Below are positions 1-6,230 of a DNA stretch of 16,759 bases, in pieces; position 1 is the first letter of the stretch; every line of letters starts with the position of its first letter. The notes beneath the pieces are model-generated. The model was not told the DNA's origin and did not search any database. It saw only the letters and a program-made list of their open reading frames with translations. The DNA is from an uncultured Alistipes sp. (GTDB taxonomy: Bacteria; Bacteroidota; Bacteroidia; Bacteroidales; Rikenellaceae), in assembly GCA_900766655.1 (NCBI GenBank), contig CAAFWE010000245.1, positions 1-16,759 of the forward strand, written 5' to 3'. The translations under genes were made by a program, and so were the position numbers.

Positions 1-241
1 CACGGTAACGCTCGATATCTACCTCCTTCAAGTACTCCAACAACTGACAGCGCTTCCCGATCTTCTTCAACATCGCACGCTAAGTGCCGAAGTCGTGACG
101 GTTGTTTTTGAGGTGCTCTGTAAGGTGGCTGATACGGTACGAGAACAACGCGATCTGGCTCTCTGGAGAACCTGTATCGGTGTTAGACTTGCCGTACTGA
201 CCGAAAAGCTCTTGCTTTTTCTCTGCTGTTAAATAAGCCAT
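1..241 (-). pseudogene. rpsO: 30S ribosomal protein S15, interrupted by an in-frame stop; 3' end outside window
   Basis: The reading frame from the ATG at 241-239 gives an S15 protein starting [20 protein letters not shown]. It has both rRNA-binding loops of the family: DTGSPESQ near residues 22-29 and [12 protein letters not shown] at 39-50. Codon 54 (minus strand, 82-80) is TAG. The same frame then continues as clear S15 sequence (RAMLKKIGKR, then QLLEYLK and DIERYR) to the window edge. Most likely a Glu GAG codon became TAG by one substitution. A second oddity is Cys (TGT) where the family has Arg in GKRR, also one base from CGT. S15 binds the central domain of 16S rRNA and is normally 89 residues, so about 80 codons are visible. 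Either the gene is truly broken, giving a 53-residue fragment without the C-terminal helices, or these are sequence errors. The gene identity is certain; its status as a pseudogene is not. Confidence 0.85.
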
Positions 242-284
242 AATTGTAAAAAATTAAAATTAAGTTATTTAAAAGTTAAAACTT

Positions 285-313
285 CGTGCGCATTCGCCTT
301 ACTACGAATCACG
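285..313 (-). promoter_or_regulatory. Bulged hairpin in the rpsO leader
   Basis: In the roughly 80-nt leader between the predicted rpsO promoter and its ATG, the minus strand can form CGTG-ATTCG, an 8-nt loop, then CGAAT-GCG-CACG. That is nine pairs with a 3-nt bulge on one side. S15 represses its own mRNA through leader structures in several bacteria, and those structures differ between phyla. This hairpin is a candidate site by position only; I do not recognise it as a known S15 leader class. Confidence 0.35.
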
Positions 314-325
314 CCAAAGCGGTGG

Positions 326-333
326 CAAAGATA
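326..333 (-). promoter_or_regulatory. rpsO promoter, -7 box
   Basis: The minus strand reads TATCTTTG here, an exact match to the Bacteroidetes -7 consensus TAnnTTTG. Transcription would begin near 320, giving a leader of about 79 nt. The upstream -33 element is weak: only a T-run near 351-354 sits at about the right spacing. Confidence 0.6.
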
Positions 334-452
334 GTGAAAAATTCAGAATTAAAAGTCTAAAATGTAAAATAATTGCATAAATCATTAACTTTTAGTTAAT
401 AAGGGGCGTTGTAGCGTCGTTTCGATGGGATTTTCGTTTCAGCAAATTTCGG

Positions 453-496
453 CAAAAAAAATCGAGGAGACTGACACAATGCCATATCTCCCCGAT
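453..496 (-). terminator. Intrinsic terminator of the acpP-fabF-rnc-radC-GH109 operon
   Basis: Read on the minus strand, ATCGGGGAGA (496-487) pairs with TCTCCTCGAT (470-461): ten pairs with one G-U, around a 16-nt loop. A run of eight T follows at 461-453. It lies 31 nt past the GH109 stop codon. The remaining sequence between here and rpsO is AT-rich and holds only the rpsO promoter and leader. Confidence 0.88.
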
Positions 497-527
497 GAAT
501 ATCTGTTGTCCCTTCTCTACTCCGAGA

Positions 528-1937
528 CTACTTTGCGAAGGTGTGTCCCTTGAGCTTGTCCCACTCACCGCGCGTAAAGTCTGGGAATGCTACAGGCATC
601 GAGTTGTTCTGAATCGAAGCGGCTGACAAATCACCTATGCACGACCACTCGGCTGCGTCGTAGACATCCTGGTCAAGTGGCAAACCGTTGCGCAAGCAGT
701 AGATGAGTCGGTAGTCCATGATAAAGTCCATACCTCCGTGACCGCCAGCCTTCAAAGCTCTCTCCAAAAGTTCCTTCTGGATAGGGTGACGATACTTCTC
801 GATAAGTGCGTCGTATGCCTCCTTTGGCAGGAATTTGTGCGAAGATAGATCCTCGTGATTTGGTACTACACCGCTATCAGCCATAGCGTCGTGCTCGAGC
901 GCAATGCCCGGAGTAGGGTACTTGTTGGCATAGCCCTTTGTACCGGTAATCTCGTACTGACGACTATATGGGCGTGGGGTGTAGACATTGTGTTGTAGGC
1001 CGATGGTCTTGCCCTTGTGGGTGCGGATGAGTGTTGCAGTGTGGTCGCCATTGGCAAACTCCTCGGTACCAAGAGACTCCTTGGATAACTCCGAGCCAAT
1101 CCACGAGTTGGTATCCATCGCAACGAGGTGGGTCATACGGTCACCACGGTGGATGTTGAGTGCAAAGCAGATTGGGCCGAGGCCGTGAGTTGCGTAGACA
1201 TCACCATCGTGTGCCTGGTTGAACTTCAAACGCCAATTATCGTCGAAGAGTGGCCAGAACTTGTCGAGTGAGTGGAGATAACCACCCTCAACGTGTACAA
1301 CCTCGCCAAAGAGCCCCTGCTGCACCATATTGAGTGTGGTGAGCTCGAAGTGGTCGTATACGCAGTTCTCGAGCATCATACAGTGGCGACGAGTGCGCTC
1401 CGATGTGTCGACCAACTGCCAGCACTCGGCTACCGATGTGGCTGCAGGCACCTCGATTGCTACGTGTTTGCCGTGCTCCATTGCGTATACTGCCATTGGC
1501 GTATGGAGATGCCAAGGGGTTGTGATGTAGATAAGGTCGATGTCGTTGCGCTGACACATCTCCTTCCACGCCTCCTCGCCAACATATTCGTCGGCCGTCG
1601 GCATACCATACTTCTTGAGACGGGCTTGTCCCTTGTCGATATTCTCCTGATGGCGGTCGCAGATTGCTACAATCTTTACGCCATCGATGTAGGACATACG
1701 CTTGAGAGGACCTCGGCCACGCTGTCCGATTCCGATGATACCCACGCGCACGGTGTCGATAGGCTCGGCAGCAAAACCGAGCATCGAGGTCTGACCTGCT
1801 ACGCGCTCTGGCTCTGCGAAGTGAATCATACCATTCTTGATGGTGTAGGGCTTGTCGGCAGTGTGCTTGAAGGCTACGAAGGCACTTGCTACCACTGCTG
1901 CGACGAGCAATACGAAGACGATAAGCTTTCTTTTCAT
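528..1937 (-). CDS. Exported Gfo/Idh/MocA-fold glycosidase, family GH109 (probable alpha-N-acetylgalactosaminidase)
   Basis: A 469-residue protein with an N-terminal hydrophobic stretch at residues 5-23, probably a Sec signal or membrane anchor. The NAD-binding Rossmann motif GIIGIGQRGRG lies near 66-76. The usual Gfo/Idh EKP motif is replaced by EVPAA at 162-166, as I recall for GH109. Further GH109 marks are Tyr194 in NCVYDHFEL, the Tyr248-x-x-His251 pair in DVYATHGLGP, and GGHGGMDF at 398-405. GH109 enzymes hydrolyse terminal alpha-GalNAc by an NAD-dependent oxidation-elimination-reduction route; the substrate here is inferred from family. The length suits the family (about 440-470). The start follows radC by 12 nt, so it is probably the last gene of the acpP operon, directly before the terminator. 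A plain sugar dehydrogenase is less likely given export and the Y-x-x-H motif. Confidence 0.88.
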   Translation of the reverse strand: MKRKLIVFVLLVAAVVASAFVAFKHTADKPYTIKNGMIHFAEPERVAGQTSMLGFAAEPIDTVRVGIIGIGQRGRGPLKRMSYIDGVKIVAICDRHQENIDKGQARLKKYGMPTADEYVGEEAWKEMCQRNDIDLIYITTPWHLHTPMAVYAMEHGKHVAIEVPAATSVAECWQLVDTSERTRRHCMMLENCVYDHFELTTLNMVQQGLFGEVVHVEGGYLHSLDKFWPLFDDNWRLKFNQAHDGDVYATHGLGPICFALNIHRGDRMTHLVAMDTNSWIGSELSKESLGTEEFANGDHTATLIRTHKGKTIGLQHNVYTPRPYSRQYEITGTKGYANKYPTPGIALEHDAMADSGVVPNHEDLSSHKFLPKEAYDALIEKYRHPIQKELLERALKAGGHGGMDFIMDYRLIYCLRNGLPLDQDVYDAAEWSCIGDLSAASIQNNSMPVAFPDFTRGEWDKLKGHTFAK

Positions 1938-1949
1938 ACTATCTTAGTT

Positions 1950-2579
1950 TTAGAGTTTTCCGTTGCTTTTGAACGAGTAATGCTCGCTCGACGAGATGAT
2001 TATGTGGTCGAGCAACTCGATGTCGAAGAGGGCCGCTGCGCTCTTTATCTTGCGAGTTATCTCCACATCGGCAGCACTTGGTGTGGCACATCCCGAAGGG
2101 TGGTTGTGGAGCACGATAATGCGAGGTGTGAGTAGCTCCAAAGCTCGCTTGATGATGAGACGATGGTCGACGATGGTCGCTTGCAATCCACCTTGGCTCA
2201 TACAGCTATCCTCGATAATGCGATTCGAGTTGGTAAGGAAGAGCACCCAGCACTCTTCGTGCTTTTTGTCTTGCAGTTTTGGGCGCATTATACGCACCAC
2301 ATCGTCACTCGAAGTGATAGTGTCTTGAATAGCTCGGTTGGCCACCTCTATGCGATGTCCCAACTCCGCTGCCATCTGTATTCGCTCGGCACGCTTCGAG
2401 CCGAGTCCCGCAATCATTCGTAGGCGTGCAGGTTGCGTTGTCGCCACAGCTCGCAACGAGCCACACTCGCACAAAAGGGCCTCTGCCAACTCGGCACTTT
2501 CGAGTAAAAGTGCCAGAAGTTCGCAGTCGGAGAGCGTCGAAATACCTCTCGCTGCCAATTTGTTGCGAATATCTTGCAT
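1950..2579 (-). CDS. radC: RadC family (UPF0758) JAB/MPN-domain protein
   Basis: A 209-residue protein. Residues 1-75 form the helical N-terminal part, including the helix-hairpin-helix-like stretch MIAGLGSKRAERI at 55-67. Residues 105-205 form the JAB/MPN metal-binding domain: EEC at 108-110 near the expected glutamate, His158-x-His160 in LHNHPSG, then PSAAD with Asp171. This is the complete E/H-x-H/D zinc set. The biological role of RadC is unsettled; the old link to recombination repair is not supported for E. coli RadC. The protein is slightly short at the N terminus (about 220-230 is usual). The ATG lies 9 nt after the rnc stop and no better upstream start fits. It lies within the acpP operon. 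Confidence 0.9.
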   Translation of the reverse strand: MQDIRNKLAARGISTLSDCELLALLLESAELAEALLCECGSLRAVATTQPARLRMIAGLGSKRAERIQMAAELGHRIEVANRAIQDTITSSDDVVRIMRPKLQDKKHEECWVLFLTNSNRIIEDSCMSQGGLQATIVDHRLIIKRALELLTPRIIVLHNHPSGCATPSAADVEITRKIKSAAALFDIELLDHIIISSSEHYSFKSNGKL

Positions 2580-2592
2580 AGGTTATACCTAT
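2578..2592 (-). repeat. Short inverted repeat spanning the rnc stop and radC start
   Basis: ATAGGT-ATA-ACCTAT is a perfect 6-bp inverted repeat with a 3-nt spacer. It covers the TAG stop of rnc (2591-2589) and the first two bases of the radC ATG (2579-2577). In mRNA it could form a small hairpin at the gene junction. No function is assigned. Confidence 0.4.
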
Positions 2593-3359
2593 TTGTTCAA
2601 CTTGTCAAGTCTATCGAGCAGACGAGCGCACTCCTCGTCGCTTGGCTCGTAGGTTGCCGACTGTGCAGCACGCTGCTCGGCCTCCTTCTTCGATGAGCCT
2701 ATACCGTGTCCTACCTCGAGGTTGTCGACCAATACGGTGCAGTGGAACGAGCGTGTAGCACCTGCTCCCGTAGGTGCACCCTTGGTGCGGAACTGTACGG
2801 TGTGGTGGTTCTTCTGTCCCCACTCGATGAGTCGACTCTTGAAGTCGGTCTCGGTCTCGTCGACCTCCTCCAACGAGAGATTCGACGAATATATATTGTT
2901 GATGAGCAGTCGATTAGCAAAGTTGTAGCCTTGGTCGAGATAGATAGCTCCCATCATAGCCTCGAAGGCATCGCCAAAGATATGTTTCTGCGTGGCAATC
3001 ACCGAGCGGCAACATATAATGTGCTTATCCAAACCCAACTTGCAAGCGATGGCGTTGAGCGATTGGCGCGATACGAGCTTCGAGCGGAGCTTGGTGAGCT
3101 TGCCCTCATCGTAGTTTGGATACTCGATGAAGAGGTAGTCCGAGGTGATGCTCTCGATTACTGCGTCGCCCAAGAACTCGAGACGCTCGTTGTTGATGCT
3201 CTGGCCATTAATCTCTACTGAAGAGGATTTGTGAATGAGAGCCAGCTTATATAGTTCGATATTGTGCGGCAGAAAGCCGAACATATCGTCGATGATTCGG
3301 TAGTACGATTTGTCGCGTCCGAAATTACGGCGTATCGGACGTAGTATAAAGTCAAACAT
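2589..3359 (-). CDS. rnc: Ribonuclease III
   Basis: A 256-residue enzyme that cuts double-stranded RNA in rRNA processing and mRNA turnover. The RNase III signature NNERLEFLGDAV is at 56-67, giving Glu58, Glu61 and Asp65. The second half of the metal site is Asp130 and Glu133 in GDAFEAMMGAIYLD. These match E38, E41, D45, D114 and E117 of the E. coli enzyme. A double-stranded RNA-binding domain covers about 172-240 and ends in the typical GSSKKEAEQRAAQSA helix. All catalytic residues are present. The gene starts 6 nt after fabF, the conserved Bacteroidetes acpP-fabF-rnc order, so it is probably cotranscribed from the acpP promoter. Confidence 0.97.
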   Translation of the reverse strand: MFDFILRPIRRNFGRDKSYYRIIDDMFGFLPHNIELYKLALIHKSSSVEINGQSINNERLEFLGDAVIESITSDYLFIEYPNYDEGKLTKLRSKLVSRQSLNAIACKLGLDKHIICCRSVIATQKHIFGDAFEAMMGAIYLDQGYNFANRLLINNIYSSNLSLEEVDETETDFKSRLIEWGQKNHHTVQFRTKGAPTGAGATRSFHCTVLVDNLEVGHGIGSSKKEAEQRAAQSATYEPSDEECARLLDRLDKLNK

Positions 3360-3365
3360 TATATA

Positions 3366-4616
3366 TTAGATTTTACGGAACACTATGGTCGAGTTGTGAC
3401 CTCCGAAGCCGAAGGTGTTGCTCATAGTGGCACGCACTTCGCGATGCTGAGCCTCGCCCAGTGTAAGGTTAAGTTTAGAGTCGATCTGCGGGTCGAGCTC
3501 CTCGACATTGATGGTCGGAGCAATTACGCCCTTGTCGATTGCCATCACGCACGCCAATGCCTCCACCGCAGCGGTAGCACCGAGCAGGTGACCTGTCATC
3601 GACTTTGTCGACGAGATGTTCATCTTGTAGGCGTGATCGCCAAAGAGAGCCTGAATGGCTGTGATCTCGGCAATATCACCGAGAGGTGTGGATGTTCCGT
3701 GAGTGTTGAGGTAGTCAATATCCTCCACGCTCATCTCGGCATCCTCCAATGCTTCGCGCATCGAGATTATTGCACCCTTACCCTCTGGGTGAGGTGCGGT
3801 CATATGGTGAGCATCGGCCGACATACCGCCGCCTGCCACCTCGCAGTAGATCTTTGCACCACGCGCCTTGGCGTGCTCGTACTCCTCGAATACTAACGCT
3901 CCAGCTCCCTCGGCAATCACAAAACCATCGCGACCGATGTCGAATGGGCGTGAGGCGTGTGTAGGGTCGTCGTTGCGTGAGGAGAGTGCTCGCATCGATG
4001 AGAATCCGGCCACCGCATCGATGGTGATAGGGGCCTCCGAGCCACCCGTAACAATGACATCGGCCTTGCCCCAGCGAATGAGGTTCAAGGCATCAATCAT
4101 CGCATTGTTCGACGATGCGCAAGCCGACGTCACGCTGTAGTTCGGGCCCATAAATCCATACTTTATAGATATATGTCCCGCAGCGATATCGGTGATGAGT
4201 CGGGGTACAAAGAATGGGCTGTAGCGAGGGGTACCATCCCCATTAGCCCAGCCCATCACTTCATCGTGAAATGATTGGATGCCACCAATGCCCGAGCTCC
4301 AAACAACGCCTACGCGCTCCTTGTTGAGAGTCTCGAAGTCGAACTTCGCGTTCTCGATAGCCTCGGTTGCCGCAACCATAGCAAACTGACTGAAACGGTC
4401 ATATTTGCGTACCTCTTTGCGGTCGAAGTGGTCAGCCCAATCGTAATTTTTTACCTCGCAAGCGATGCGTGTCTTGAATTTGGTAGTATCGAAGAGTGTT
4501 ATTTCAGCGCATCCTGAAACGCCTTTCTCGAGATTTGCGAAATACTCGTCGACATTGTTTCCGATGGCATTTATTGTGCCTATACCTGTGATGACAACTC
4601 TTCTTGCCGTTTTCAT
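3366..4616 (-). CDS. fabF: Beta-ketoacyl-ACP synthase II
   Basis: A 416-residue condensing enzyme of type II fatty acid synthesis. It joins malonyl-ACP to a growing acyl chain on ACP in the cytoplasm. The Cys-His-His active site is complete: Cys166 in VTSACASS, His306 in NTHGTSTPLGD and His343 in STKSMTGHLLGA, with the conserved Lys338. The C-terminal glycine-rich NTFGFGGHNS motif is present. Length and residue spacing agree with FabF (E. coli C163, H303, K335, H340). The ATG begins MKTARRVVITGIG, the usual family start. It lies 42 nt downstream of acpP, its substrate carrier, and 6 nt upstream of rnc. Confidence 0.97.
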   Translation of the reverse strand: MKTARRVVITGIGTINAIGNNVDEYFANLEKGVSGCAEITLFDTTKFKTRIACEVKNYDWADHFDRKEVRKYDRFSQFAMVAATEAIENAKFDFETLNKERVGVVWSSGIGGIQSFHDEVMGWANGDGTPRYSPFFVPRLITDIAAGHISIKYGFMGPNYSVTSACASSNNAMIDALNLIRWGKADVIVTGGSEAPITIDAVAGFSSMRALSSRNDDPTHASRPFDIGRDGFVIAEGAGALVFEEYEHAKARGAKIYCEVAGGGMSADAHHMTAPHPEGKGAIISMREALEDAEMSVEDIDYLNTHGTSTPLGDIAEITAIQALFGDHAYKMNISSTKSMTGHLLGATAAVEALACVMAIDKGVIAPTINVEELDPQIDSKLNLTLGEAQHREVRATMSNTFGFGGHNSTIVFRKI

Positions 4617-4658
4617 ACCGAACCCCTTGCAGGTTTTAAGTTTCGATTTCTGATAAGA

Positions 4659-4895
4659 TTATTTTGCGTGCTCCTCGATGTAAGCTACGATGTCGCCTAC
4701 AGTCTGGAACTTCTCAGCCTCAGCCTCGATATTCTCAAGACCGAACTCAGCCTCAAGTGCCATCGAGATCTCGACAGTGTCCAACGAGTCTGCACCAAGA
4801 TCGCCTACCAAAGTAGCCTCTGGAGTAACGCTATCTGCGCTGATGCCCAACTTGTCTACGATAACCTTAACAACTTTTTCTTGAACTTCTGACAT
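4659..4895 (-). CDS. acpP: Acyl carrier protein
   Basis: A 78-residue acidic four-helix carrier. Ser37 in the GADSLD motif (34-39) is the 4'-phosphopantetheine attachment site. The following acidic helix (TVEISMALEAEFG) is the surface recognised by partner enzymes. It carries acyl chains for fabF and the other fatty acid synthesis enzymes and for lipid A assembly. It is the first gene of the minus-strand operon, with a leader of about 155 nt from the predicted promoter at 5057-5064. Confidence 0.98.
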   Translation of the reverse strand: MSEVQEKVVKVIVDKLGISADSVTPEATLVGDLGADSLDTVEISMALEAEFGLENIEAEAEKFQTVGDIVAYIEEHAK

Positions 4896-5050
4896 AACTT
4901 TCAGTTTTTTAATTTAACAATAGTTTAGTTGTGTATATAGTTTCTTCTCTAAATATCTTGCCAAATGCGTTGATGTATAGCAAAAAACGCAACTGTGTTG
5001 GTCTCTGTGCCTATTTTTGGGTCCTAAGACCTTTAAAATTATGATACTCA
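4896..5050 (-). promoter_or_regulatory. Long 5' leader of acpP
   Basis: About 155 nt separate the predicted acpP transcription start from its ATG. Within it, TGCGTT (4966-4971) and AACGCA (4986-4991) form a 6-bp stem with a 14-nt loop. A smaller GGTC/GACC stem lies at 5020-5031. I recognise no riboswitch and no convincing small gene in this stretch. It could simply be an untranslated leader. Confidence 0.35.
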
Positions 5051-5056
5051 ACGGTG

Positions 5057-5064
5057 CAAATGTA
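5057..5064 (-). promoter_or_regulatory. acpP operon promoter, -7 box
   Basis: The minus strand reads TACATTTG, matching TAnnTTTG. It is the only good match I see upstream of acpP. It lies 12 bp from the opposing pepE -7 box, so each promoter's -33 region falls on the other promoter. Confidence 0.55.
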
Positions 5065-5076
5065 ACATTTTTTTCT

Positions 5077-5084
5077 TATCTTTG
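5077..5084 (+). promoter_or_regulatory. pepE-yraN-waaA promoter, -7 box
   Basis: TATCTTTG matches TAnnTTTG exactly and is the same octamer as at the rpsO and lepA promoters. The predicted start is near 5089, giving a leader of about 69 nt before pepE. No clear -33 TTTG is visible. A four-codon open frame (ATG-AAG-ATT-TTA-TAA, 5095-5109) follows almost at once. Confidence 0.6.
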
Positions 5085-5157
5085 ACATAAATTTATGAAG
5101 ATTTTATAAACAATCGACCATCTGAATGTCGTAAATACTTAAAACACAGATAGATAT

Positions 5158-5859
5158 ATGAAATTACTCCTTATTTCAAATTCGACCAATGCCGGAGAGG
5201 CATATCTTAAGTACCCAATTGGCCATATTGCCGACCATTTGCAAGGCGTAAGCGAGGTGATTTTTGTCCCATACGCAGCTGTTACCTTCTCATACGACGA
5301 GTATGAGCGCAAGGTTCAGGAGCGTTTCGACGAGATTGGCATCAAGGTGCGCTCGATCCATCGCGAGAAGAATCCTCGTAAAGCCATCAAGGAGGCACAA
5401 GCTATCTGCGTGGGTGGTGGCAACACCTTCGCCCTCACGAAGAAGATGCAGGAGCAGGGTCTTATGAAGGCTATTCTCAAGCGAGTGAAGGAGGGTACTC
5501 CGTATGTGGGTTGGTCGGCTGGTAGCAATGTCTGCTGTCCTACCATCTGCACCACCAACGATATGCCTATCGTTGAGCCTGAGTCATTCAGGGCTATTGG
5601 TGCGGTGAAGTTCCAGATCAATCCGCACTATCTCGATGCAAACCCAGAGGGACACGCTGGTGAGACTCGTGAGCAGCGCATCGAGGAGTATATCGAGGCT
5701 AACCCGCGTCGCTATGTCGTAGGATTGCGTGAGGGTTGTATGCTTCGCTATGTGGATGGCAAGTTGGAGCTTATCGGCCCACGCCCAATGCGAATCTTCA
5801 AGAAGGGCCAACCTGCTTACGAAGTGCAAGCGGGCGATGACTTGAGTTTCCTTTTGTAG
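5158..5859 (+). CDS. pepE: Dipeptidase E (alpha-aspartyl dipeptidase), peptidase family S51
   Basis: A 233-residue cytoplasmic peptidase that hydrolyses dipeptides with N-terminal aspartate. The nucleophile is Ser120 in GWSAGS. His157 (INPHYLD) and Glu192 (GLREG) complete the Ser-His-Glu triad known from Salmonella PepE, and they fall at the same residue numbers. Asp135, reported as important in early mutagenesis of that enzyme, is also conserved. The glycine-rich VGGGNTFAL near 85-93 is typical. Length and start (MKLLLISNST) suit the family. It leads an operon; yraN begins at the base right after its TAG stop. Confidence 0.95.
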   Translation: MKLLLISNSTNAGEAYLKYPIGHIADHLQGVSEVIFVPYAAVTFSYDEYERKVQERFDEIGIKVRSIHREKNPRKAIKEAQAICVGGGNTFALTKKMQEQGLMKAILKRVKEGTPYVGWSAGSNVCCPTICTTNDMPIVEPESFRAIGAVKFQINPHYLDANPEGHAGETREQRIEEYIEANPRRYVVGLREGCMLRYVDGKLELIGPRPMRIFKKGQPAYEVQAGDDLSFLL

Positions 5860-6228
5860 ATGCAGACCGAAAGGCAAATACGAGGAGCACTCGGTGAAGA
5901 GGCGGCGGTGAATTACCTCCGTCAGAACGGTTTTATGATTGCCGAGCGCAACTATCGTGTGGGGCAAGATGAGGTCGACATCATCGCTATGCGCTATGAT
6001 GAGATACACTTTGTGGAGGTCAAGACTCGCAAGTTTGGCTCGTTGACCGCACCCGAACAGGCCATCAATGAGCGCAAGTTGCGAGCAATGCGTCGAGCAG
6101 CCTCGGCCTATTTGGCACAGCATCGTTGTGACCTCGAGCCGACATTCTCGCTCATTGCCATCGAGGTGGTGGGCGAAGCGGTGGAGAATCTTCGCTTTGT
6201 GGAGAATGCTTTGGAATATGGGTGGTAG
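5860..6228 (+). CDS. yraN: YraN family (UPF0102) endonuclease-like protein
   Basis: A 122-residue protein of the PD-(D/E)XK-like fold. It has the GEEAAVNYLRQNGF helix at 12-25, then Glu38 and Asp40 (DEVDIIA) and Glu53-x-Lys55 (FVEVKTR), which is the full metal-nuclease residue set. The family's cellular role is not firmly established, and nothing here shows the substrate. Its ATG abuts the pepE stop with no spacer. Its stop lies 2 nt before the chosen waaA ATG, so translation is probably coupled through all three genes. Confidence 0.93.
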   Translation: MQTERQIRGALGEEAAVNYLRQNGFMIAERNYRVGQDEVDIIAMRYDEIHFVEVKTRKFGSLTAPEQAINERKLRAMRRAASAYLAQHRCDLEPTFSLIAIEVVGEAVENLRFVENALEYGW

Positions 6229-6230
6229 CT

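Noticed and set aside
80..82. TAG recoding as an explanation for the rpsO stop
   Set aside because: TAG is the natural terminal stop of most genes here, with proteins ending at family-typical positions, so general reassignment does not fit.
1272..2135. A 287-codon plus-strand open frame across GH109 and radC
   Set aside because: It crosses two real genes on the other strand and encodes nothing recognisable.
6222..6230. GTG at 6222 as the waaA start
   Set aside because: It overlaps the yraN stop and adds only three residues; the ATG at 6231 matches the usual KdtA N terminus.
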